Assembly (NCBI GenBank): GCA_025786725.1
Contig: JAHLTZ010000003.1
Coordinates: 620,001-684,000, forward strand
Source: Syncephalis fuscata
Taxonomy: Eukaryota; Zoopagomycota; Zoopagomycetes; Zoopagales; Piptocephalidaceae
Direction: 5' to 3'
DNA length: 64,000 nt
The position numbers were made by a program, and so were the translations under genes. The notes beneath the pieces were generated by a model that ran no database searches, was not told the DNA's origin, and worked only from the letters and a program-made list of their open reading frames with translations. Shown piece by piece: positions 26,393 to 35,599 of the stretch (the first letter of the stretch is position 1; each line of letters opens with the position of its first letter).

Positions 26393-27348
26393 ATGCGACT
26401 TTTTATTGCCATCTTCTGCGTTCTTTTTGTGGCTTTTGTGGCTAATACAAACATAGTAGATGCTACTCCAACTCTAACCCGGCGTGGTACGTTACAATTA
26501 CAATATATTTTATAGAGCTATGCTTATAGTATATAATTAACCAATGATGTTGTTAGGCGGTAAGTCGCAACTATGTAGCGTCGGTTATATGTTAACTGGC
26601 GATTCAATTAAACATTGCTTTTTATTAAACTAAAACTAATAGAAAGTAAGTACCATGCTCCATTAATTACATATACACTAATTTCATATTGCCTCTATGT
26701 ATCAATAATTTACTATTACCAGAACGTAAGTAGTATTGCATATTGGTTGTTTATCCTCTAATCACAAACTATGTATCGTATTCATTAACAATTTAATGTT
26801 AAAAGGCTGTAAGTAATACTGTATATTAGTTGACCACGTATTAAATAAATCCTATATGATATTTGTATTAAAAACTTAATATAATAGGTCGTAAGTTGTA
26901 TTGTATATTAATTAGCTACGCACTAATTGCATATTGTACACTTTGTGCATTAATAATTTAATATGGATAGCTTGTAAGTGGTATTGCATACTGATTAAAT
27001 ATGTGCTAATTACAATTTGTTTATTATGCATATTGGCAAATTAACATTGATAGATAGTAAGTGATATTGCATGTATATTATTCGTGTCAATAATTTAATG
27101 TTAATAGTTAGTAAGTTGTATTATATGTCAACTAGCTATGTACTAATTATATGATATGTATTTTGTTTATTGACAAATTGATTTGATAGATTGTAAGTGT
27201 TTTTACATGGAAATTAATTATTTACTAAATATATACTCACTATTTGCATCAAAAACTTAATATTAATAGGTTGTAAGTAGAATTACATATTATTGTTTTA
27301 TGAATTAATTATATGTCATTTGCTATGTGTATATATATAAACATAGAA
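26393..27348 (+). CDS. Secreted micropeptide encoded by a signal-peptide exon plus ten consecutive 3-nt microexons
   Basis: Exon 1 (26393-26486) starts at an ATG with good context and encodes MRLFIAIFCVLFVAFVANTN..., a clear signal peptide, ending ...TLTRR plus one base before GTACGT. Ten sites of the form AG-NNN-GTAAGT then follow, with 3-nt exons at 26557, 26643, 26723, 26816, 26888, 26971, 27054, 27108, 27190 and 27270. Introns are 51-90 nt. All keep phase 1, so each exon adds one residue: G-E-K-R-C-P-Y-I-N-C. The last acceptor (27346) supplies AA to the leftover T and creates the TAA stop, giving 41 aa. TRR and KR are Kex2-type processing sites, leaving a possible CPYINC or GEKRCPYINC peptide with a Cys pair. 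No known family recognised. The regular splice signals are seen directly; inclusion of every exon is inferred. Confidence 0.8.
26557..27346 (+). repeat. Tandem array of about 80-bp intron-plus-microexon units
   Basis: The ten intervals between microexons resemble each other. Most begin GTAAGT followed by a tattgcatat-like element, carry a tactaattgcatat-like middle and end in a taatttaatgttaatag-like 3' site. Start-to-start spacing is 86, 80, 93, 72, 83, 83, 54, 82 and 80 nt. The seventh-to-eighth unit is shortened. This points to growth by tandem duplication. Confidence 0.75.
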
Positions 27349-28236
27349 TAACTGATACACGCAAGACATTAACATTAGTAGCGTAATTAGACTGCAGCCT
27401 AATTTATTTTAAATACATATTTGAAAAGCAAAAACCACTGACACCTATGCCATTTAGACCATCCAAATATTAAATTTTAGCCAACTCTCTGGTTTATTCA
27501 TCTATGTAGACTTGTTTGAGTAAATACAAGTTTGTTTTAATTGTATTTAGCAATCTGTTACATTTTGTTCAGTGTTTATTTACATTCAATGATCAGCAGT
27601 GATTAATTAACTAAGTAAATTAACAGCAAATTTATACAAATATACTTTGTTTCAAATATATATACACGGCTGTTCCAATATTGATATTAAAATAGCAATA
27701 TTTTATTTGAATAGTGTGACAATATCCACTAACAATGTAATCAGCTGTACTAATTTGAAAAATGCCATACAGCCAAAGAGCTATAATATTGGTAAAAGTA
27801 TAGTAATACTTCATTATTCGCTTTGAATCTATGTATATTGTTATAAAACAGGCGTTATAGTATTGAATATTGCACAATTATTACGTCTACGATGCTAAGA
27901 ATAGTGCTGCTTAGTTAAAACTATTACCAAATTATGTGTTAAACGAATTAAGTGCGTACACTAATAAATAATCATGCTAGTGACAATTAATAGATACCAT
28001 GAAAAAGAAGACTAATTAGAAGATAAAGCAATATACTTAAAAATAAGCAGTGAATGTATTGGAATAAATAAATGATGTAAAATAGTTGACACTTCGAATC
28101 AAATAGTGTAATTAAATCTTTTTATTATGATCTAATATGAGCATCACTGAATAAATGGTCCAATGTGAATTGCACACTTGAATATAAGTTTTTATTCTTT
28201 TTATATATAGTAAATATGCAATTTTAAGCCGATATT

Positions 28237-29217
28237 TTAGAAAAGCGATTTTAACGTAATTAGGTGTTAAAATGCAATGGCATATAAATTAGAAATATTA
28301 GTCATTTAACTAATAGGGCGTTACTAATACTATGTATAACTTTACGTATAATAAAGTAAATTGTCTGATACTTCGCATAAGTGTGTGTATAACATATAGG
28401 TAGCTATTGACAAAATATACCGCAATTACATAGCGTGATAGTGTAATGGTAGTGATAATACGTTAATAAATGTGCAAAAATAGCAGTTTTTTACTGTTTA
28501 TGGCTTGTATAAGTAAAATACAGCAAAATAGTTGGCAGATTCAAGTTCCCCATGCTAAGCTGTACCGTTTGGTATAAGATTTAAAACAATGATTTTTGCA
28601 ACAAATGTTAGTCAAAAATGCAGTCTACGTATAAATTAACAAAAAGTGACTAGACTTTATAATTTCAAGCAATTTAATACTAATAATTAAATTTGGCTTA
28701 AAGTAAATTCAAAGCGTTCTACAACACTAAAACAAGCATAATAAGTTGTTATGCATAAATAACGACATATAGTAGTAAGTTATGCCATATATTTACATAT
28801 AGCAGATTTTCATTAAGCTACTTATGTAAATCGTATTTTTGACTAACATTTGTTGCAAAAATCATTGTTCTAAATCTTATACCAAATGGTACATCTTAGC
28901 ATGGGGAACTTGAATCTGCCAACTATTTTGCTGTATTTTACTTATACAAGCCATAAACAGTAAAAAACTGCTATTTTTGCACATTTATTAACGTATTATC
29001 ACTACCATTACACTATCACGCTATGTAATTGCGGTATATTTTGTCAATAGCTACCTATATGTTATACACACACTTATGCGAAGTATCAGACAATTTACTT
29101 TATTATACGTAAAGTTATACATAGTATTAGTAACGCCCTATTAGTTAAATGACTAATATTTCTAATTTATATGCCATTGCATTTTAACACCTAATTACGT
29201 TAAAATCGCTTTTCTAA
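28237..29217. repeat. Inverted repeat with two 383-bp arms around a 215-bp spacer
   Basis: The left arm 28237-28619 (from ttagaaaagcg to gttagtcaaaaat) is matched in reverse complement by 28835-29217. Only scattered mismatches are visible (for example gtaccgtttgg against gtaccatttgg, and ttaaaacaatg against ttagaacaatg). Arms are equal in length. No transposase frame lies inside. It could be a foldback element or a palindromic insertion, and its transcript would form a long hairpin. Confidence 0.85.
28431..28557 (+). other. tRNA-like segment inside the inverted repeat arm
   Basis: tagcgtg at 28431 can pair with catgcta at 28551 (7 bp, one G-U), as an acceptor stem would. An A-box-like tagtgtaatggtag follows the first, and a B-box-like agattcaagttcccc precedes the second. 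The distance between boxes is much longer than in a normal tRNA and the T stem does not pair well, so this is not a functional tRNA. It may be a tRNA-derived SINE head. The other arm carries the mirror copy. Confidence 0.3.
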
Positions 29218-29940
29218 TACTGTTGCATATTTTTATAGCATTGGGCCAATAGTTTCAAATTTAAGTTTGTAGACTAGCGTTTTATCAATATTCAAGTTAT
29301 TATAAAATCTATTTTTTTCATTGTATCCAATTATCTTTTAATTATATGCTATAATCTCTATAAACAATATATTTTATTACATTATCAATATACTAGTACA
29401 GTTCTTGTGAAGCCTAGATAAAAATATCACATGTGCTTCTTTATATATGTGTAAATCCTACATCGGTTGATTGATCTATATTCAAATCCTTGTTATATCC
29501 CACTGTTCAAATATACGCTTGATTGTCATTGATTTAATTATGATAGCCATATAGACAGCCTTAGTGACCAATTTTAGTTTTGCTCTTGTAGCTTCAACTG
29601 CGATGCCGTCAGTGTGACAGCTTGTACACTAAGCAGCATCAAATATTACATATAAATCAAGAGGCTTTGTATTTAGCTAATTCTGCTTGTACTAATTTCC
29701 CACCTAGCCTCTTACTGCTTGACAATGTATCTGGCTTGCTATCAACATTGATTAGTATACTAACATGTTTGATGAACGATTAATATGATACAAATACTGT
29801 GGTGTATTTATTTATTTGCTTCTGCCATCATCCAGCCATTTAGCGTCAATTATTTCACTACAAACCACACTTGATGCAAATGTTAATGTTTATTACTAAA
29901 AGTAATTGTCTATCATACTGGTGTTTTATAGTTAATTTTG

Positions 29941-31426
29941 TTAATCAGATACATGTAAACGGTTGGCATTTGTATTTCTATCAAATTGTCTCAAGTATTG
30001 GTCCGGCGTTAATCGCTCTTCGGGATTGAGTGTTAGCAGCCTATTTAGCATGTCTAATACGGGAGTATATTCATTTGGATGTGCTATATATATATCAGGA
30101 AGCATGCTATATATTCCTAGTTGGAAGAGCCCATTAAGCAAAAACTGTGAGTATCCTCGCAAAGGCTTATTTCCAAAAACACAGTTTTGCGCAGCAATGA
30201 ATAAGTCTAGCATTTCTGTCGTTAAATAAATTTGCTTGATTGGCGACAACGATATATCAATGCTGTTCTTTGGAAATCCGCTGTTCGTATTTAATAGAAT
30301 AGCTCGACCGTTATTTTTTGTTATTAATCCAGATTGATAGCTATCTTCAATAAGTTTCTTGAAGTATGGCATAAATCTTTTGAACTGCTGTTGTGTGTCG
30401 TGGAGTTCTGGCTTGACGTCTGGCATTTTGGAAAAAGTTTCTTCTAAAATTTGCTTAGTGGATTTTTTTGACATCTTAAAGTAGAATTCATATTGGAAAG
30501 CATAAAAAAGTTCGCCGATTCTCCATAGATCAGCCTTACGTGGATCGATTTTAGTATTTTTGATCCATTCAGGAAGATATAATAGTTTCATTTGAGGTGC
30601 ATCTATCGGTACTACAATATTGTTTTTAAATTTGATGCGTCTTAGCTGTTCAATTTTCATTACATTGATAACAGGATATTTACTGAGATTTGATCTAACA
30701 ACAATGCCTATAATTATAGTTAGCAATGGCTTAAATGTTAATGCGACATTTTCTTACTGAACTCATTTAAACTAATGTTGGTCCATCCAACTTTGTGGAT
30801 ATAATTAATACCTAATCATATTTCATTATGAGCTACTGTGCATACTCAAACATATCGGCTAGGCCTACCTTGTATCAATTTAGTGAAAAATGATAAAATC
30901 GATTTAGCTTCAGCCAAAGATGGTATGTAATTTAAATAAAAGTCATTCAAATTTTCATCAACTGAGCGAGGCATAACAAAACAGCGCTTGCCTCGAAAAG
31001 TGAACGAGCGTTGCGGGTGTAAAACATACTGGCGTCCGGGATCATTTTGTAATAGCACTCGTTTGTGGCTAAGGTCCTAGATTTATAATTGCTTAGCTAG
31101 TTGTAATATTGGCAATATTTAATAAATACCTGAAGAAATCGAAATTTATTATTGAGATTGTTTCGTATGCGACACATGACATTCACATCCATGCCTTGTA
31201 GTTGTTGCTCCCATGATGTCTCTTCACCTTGTTCAAATCCAGCGGGTATATCAATACCATCGTATACTTGCGGTGGATCAGGTTCAAATACATCTATATA
31301 TCAATGCTATTAGTATGATGCATAAACTATCTGGTATAATAATCTACCTTCGGGTAAATTGGCTTTACGCGGTGTAGCAAATATAGGCTGAACAATAAAT
31401 ATCAGTGCCAAGACGCTGCTTATCAT
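29941..31426 (-). CDS. Secreted or lumenal protein-kinase-like protein (probable pseudokinase)
   Basis: Exons 31426-31348, 31293-31130, 31076-30869, 30811-30758 and 30707-29941 sum to 1272 nt (423 aa). The first 17 residues (MISSVLALIFIVQPIFA) form a signal peptide. The body follows the kinase plan: an N-lobe-like strand region (YVLHPQRSFTFRGKRCFVMPRS), a catalytic-loop position YIHKVGWTNISLNEF where HRDLKxxN would stand, a C-lobe KADLWRIGELFYAF like the DxWSxG helix, and a final LDMLNRLLTLNPEERLTPDQYL typical of kinase ends. The HRD and DFG residues needed for catalysis are not evident. So it is probably an inactive, exported or ER-lumenal kinase fold. Its place beside the Crinkler and peptide genes hints at an effector role, which is inference. 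Confidence 0.75.
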
Positions 31427-33360
31427 TGTAACTTGATTTCATTTCAAAATTGGCATCATGTTTATAATTAGTTACTTTAAGAATACGTGTAGAAAAGTAA
31501 GTGCAAAACGTAATGTACTTATCGTGGAAAATATTGAACAAAAATGCTCAACAGACGGCATATTTATGTCTTTTTTGCTTTTATTCTTCAATGCTTTATA
31601 TTGCCATTTAAAAACAGGCCATGCCACCCTTGCTTGTTAAGGTATATTTAAATATCCGCAATATATATATTGCTCCTTGATAACACCTTCCATTTGAGCA
31701 AAAAGCGACTGAGTGCCAAATATTCTGAAATAAAGTGTGTATATAATTATTTCTTATTTTTGCATTCTTATTCTTTTGCTTATTTATATTTTTGTTTTAA
31801 ATAAGTCATGTTGCTATTGCCAATTAATTTACTATGTCTAAAAAACGTGATACATATATATATTAGTATTAGTATTATCATTAAGGGATCAAATACATTA
31901 TATATGAGTATTATTATAAAAGCATAACCTCGTGATTATGTAGAAATATTAGCACTGTTATGCTTTAGTATAATCGTGGGTGATAAATCAATCCAATGTA
32001 AATTGCATGTTCAACTCTAAATTCTTTTAAGTTTATTTATTTGTTGATAACTAAGATGCAACTGTAAACTATGACATCAAAAGCCTTTTTTTTAAATCTG
32101 TATAATAACTTTAATATAAATAAAATACTGTGGCTATACATTATGATTTCTACAAACAATGGATATAGTGTCACATGATTGCTTTTTACCCACTTTCTTC
32201 CTATCAGGCAATACTAGATCCACATGGCTTCGCCTATGCCTTTTGCGAGTACACTTGCGCACACGAATTAAGGTAACATAGCTATGTACATGATGCACGA
32301 GGGACTCTGCGTTTATTCATTCATTAGTTCGACCTCAGTGGTCTTTAACAATGAAACGAGACTGATATCAAATATAAAACATGCGAATCTTATGTTGATA
32401 ATTACTTTAAACCCCTCCCCCCAAAGCAGTAAATCATTTTACGCAATCTATTGTAATAGTTTGATTCGATTAAATTGTGTTTAAATTATCATTCATAATA
32501 AATATTAGTATAATATAATACATTATTATTTCCATAAAATAGAATTAAATGTAACAGAACATTGTTTAGTAATAATATTAAACATTTAAATAAATAATGT
32601 AACATACTGTTTGATTTCTTTGAAAGTTGAGGCCGATTATTGTGTTGTTGTTGACCATGTGTAGAAAGATTGATTGAATATTAATAGAAACCATTGGTCG
32701 CAATTCCATGACATTCCGCATTTGTTGGTATTGCATCTAAATGGTCTTTTCTATTTTCTAATATTATGTTATTGCAGTTTGGGCATATCTTGCATGTAAG
32801 ATACTCGTCTATGGTGACAAAGAAAGTAGGGCGACTAGCGTTTCTGATGTTCACTATTCTCTTGAGCATTTTTGGTATTAACTTGATAGACACAGATTAT
32901 TTGCCGACCGTTGATAAAACAAATGGCCTCCACCATATGCAATAATGATAGGCTAAGTGTCTTTACCAGGGAGATCTTGTGGCGACAGTTGTAACCAGAA
33001 TATACGGCATGCCATTGAGGTTACTTGAACAGGTGTTGATGTAAAATAAGAGAAATAAAGACTAGGGATTGAATAATGTTATTTATTGATGTTTAAATAC
33101 GCATGTTATTTGTATTGTTATATTCGACATTATCACATAATATATTACTAAATAAAACAATAATGTAGCAATAAGTGAAAGACGGTGAAAGCAGTAAATA
33201 AAATGTGGATCAAAGTATAATAGCTCCGTTAGTTGATTAAATTTGTACTGAGTAATGGTGATTATTTTAGTGTCACAGTCCTAGTGAAACTCAAATACTT
33301 TGCTTTTTATTGATTCCATCTAGGCCACCCACATTTAGAACCATTCGACTTGATTTCACT
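31427..33360. other. AT-rich region with the second transposon relic; promoters of flanking genes
   Basis: Apart from the TnpB/Fanzor-like relic (32391-33060) no gene is supported. The 5' side holds the pseudokinase promoter and the 3' side that of the Nab2-like gene. Confidence 0.55.
32391..33060 (-). mobile_element. Relic of a TnpB/Fanzor-like transposon, copy B (longer)
   Basis: Shares about 410 bp with copy A at 22.7 kb and extends further into the coding part. On the minus strand a 70-codon frame (32893-32681) reads LIPKMLKRIVNIRN ... VTIDEYLTCKICPNC, resembling the DEYxTSxxCxxC zinc-ribbon entry of TnpB/Fanzor (OrfB) proteins. Upstream, in another frame, PIIIAYGGGHLF recalls the strand preceding it in the RuvC-like nuclease. 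Downstream frames give CGMSWNCD and VSINI. Several frameshifts and the lack of an N-terminal part make it non-functional. The full 5' end and element borders are not visible. Confidence 0.55.
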
Positions 33361-35462
33361 ATGGCAGTGAATTTTGAACCTGGAACAGCTGCGGCTAACG
33401 AACTACAGGTAACCAATTTGTATGTACTTTATTAATTTACTTAGATCGCATTGCCATCTAGAGTGCAATTCATAGTAAACTGATCGAGTATGGCTACGTG
33501 GCAGCAGAAGGTAAGAACAGCTACCGTTTTTCCCTATACTTGTACTCATGGTCATCGCGACTAGATCCTGTACTGGCCCAGTATATCGGCGTAAGTCTAT
33601 ATTATAATAGCAATAACGTGTGTAATAACCACGGTTATATAGGTTATGATTGCTAATGGACGAAACATCGACGATGTCAACAAAGAGCTTTATGACTGTA
33701 AGTCATCGTTATTGATATATATATATATATTAGTACGTGGACTAATGAATAATAATATTTATAGTTATGGGCGACTCGTATAATATGCAGTTTTCTGTAT
33801 GGCTATTTCAATGGGTCGATGCCTATTTAAAAGGCAATATAAATCCTGCTCAACCAACAACAATACCAAGTGTTGTGGTGCCACCTTTTTTAACTGAAAA
33901 TAATGTTATTGGTGAAAATGAATCTATGAAAGAGTAATTGATAATATATTAATATATTGTTAACTAATTAACTAATTGTTGTTAATATTGGTATTAGAGA
34001 GAGAAAATCACAACAAAAACCATCACGCCTATTACATTCGGCATTAAGTGATGCAAACCGCGATGCTCAACGGTCCAGTAAAAGCAATAGGCCTGGTAAA
34101 TAATAATAATTAACTATTAACTGTAATATAGTTATTAATAGTATAAACATGAATAGATCGACGTCATCATACATCCAATGATAGGAGTAGTGATACGGAA
34201 GACCGACATCGTCGTTCTAGAGCAACATCATCGCCAAGAGACATTGATAGAATATCACGACAGGATGGTGATCGTAATCGATCGCGTAATCGATCGCGTA
34301 ATCGATCACCTAATCCAATGAAAAATGTTAAATTTACGGTTAACTTGGGTAAGTGTAATGATAGTGTATATATAATAATACTGATATATTAAATAAGGTC
34401 CACGATCCAATACATCCTTTAAATCAACGCCAAAGAAGAGCAAGTCTGCATTGGATGAACAACAGCGTGAAGCAATACGTGCTCATGCGGTACTTGATAA
34501 AGAGGAATCTACTGGTACAAAAACAACTCGATGCAGCTTTTGGCCTCAGTGTGCAAAAGGTACTGAGTGTCCTTTCCATCATCCATCGACTCTTTGTCCG
34601 TAAGCAATATCGATGAATTACGGTATATGTTGTATTTAATATGAATGTTTTATTGAATACATAGACTATTTCCTAATTGTCCAGAACCAGCCGATAAATG
34701 TCTTTACATCCATCCAGCGACCACGGCACATCAATTCAATGGATTAAATGCAAATACCACTGCAATTCCTTGCAAGTTTGGATTACAATGTACCAATGCC
34801 AATTGCTTATTTGCTCATCCAGGATCATCAGCCAGTAAGTTATTGTTGTTAATTAGTAGATTGTTACAGTTTACTTACAGTTTACTATTTAGCTAGTGAA
34901 ATACCGTGCCGTTTCTATCCCAACTGTCTTAATACAGCCTGTCCATTTAAGCATGGAGAAACAGCTGGTAACGGTGTAGCACCAACGGCGATAGGTGAAT
35001 TATTAGCAGAACGGCCTATACGCAGAGTGCCTATTCCTTGCCGTGATGGTGCCGAGTGTAAACGATCAGGTTGTCACTTTATACATCCTGGTGATGAAGT
35101 GGAAAATGTAGCTACTATTCCGGTATGTAATTATTAAATAACATTAATGGATAGATTGTAACTAAATGATACTAATATGACTATTGTTGGATTAGTGTAA
35201 ATTCGGTATTGGTTGTACACGGCCTGATTGCAAATTCTTTCATACATTCAAGAATAAATCGCTTCGTTTCCAGGATGGTCGTCCTATATCGGATTCGTCA
35301 TCATCTGGAACGGCATGGCATGTTAGTGAACGGTCTTTTGCGCTCGAAGAAGCATCTGAACACTTGCCAGTCGCCGGTAATGCGACAGGCAACACACGTC
35401 CAACAGCAGTAACATCGTTGCCAAACACGGCCTCCGAAGAGACAGTTGATATGGAATTATAG
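33361..35462 (+). CDS. Nab2/ZC3H14-like nuclear poly(A)-binding CCCH zinc-finger protein
   Basis: Eleven exons: 33361-33408, 33462-33510, 33565-33590, 33643-33697, 33765-33933, 33998-34095, 34157-34348, 34398-34599, 34665-34834, 34893-35122, 35196-35462; 1506 nt, 501 aa. The N-terminus (LQSAIHSKLIEYGYV ... DDVNKELYDFMGDSYN) matches the PWI-like fold of Nab2. A basic Arg/Ser/Asn stretch follows. Then come six CCCH fingers with C-x5-C-x4/6-C-x3-H spacing, for example CSFWPQCAKGTECPFHH, CKFGLQCTNANCLFAH, CRFYPNCLNTACPFKH and CKFGIGCTRPDCKFFH. Such proteins bind poly(A) in the nucleus and control tail length and mRNA export. All splice sites are GT-AG and every exon is open. Confidence 0.93.
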
Positions 35463-35599
35463 GCTCTTATTCATTTATTCATATTATTTGCAAAATTATA
35501 GTAAAAAAGATAACCATATGCATTATGACCATTTAATTTGCTTTACTTTATCATTTATTATTGTTATTGTTATTATGCTTGTTACTATCAGTGTTATTA

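Larger units (their letters stand above)
27349..29940. other. Gene-poor AT-rich region containing a large inverted repeat
   Basis: No open frame with a recognisable domain. The only structure is the inverted repeat at 28237-29217. The right part (29220-29940) is the 3' flank of the secreted pseudokinase. Confidence 0.6.

Noticed and set aside
26487-26518. Exon 1 of the microexon gene could simply read on to a stop (RRGTLQLQYIL).
   Set aside because: It would leave ten perfectly phased AG-NNN-GTAAGT units unexplained. The exon 1 donor GTACGT also fits. It remains possible as an unspliced minor form.
26557-27346. A CRISPR-like or satellite array of about 80-bp units.
   Set aside because: Unit similarity centres on intron splice signals with a constant 3-nt insert in phase with an upstream exon, which a satellite or CRISPR would not produce.
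28431-28557. A functional intron-containing tRNA gene.
   Set aside because: T stem does not pair, the distance between boxes is too long, and it is duplicated in both arms of an inverted repeat.
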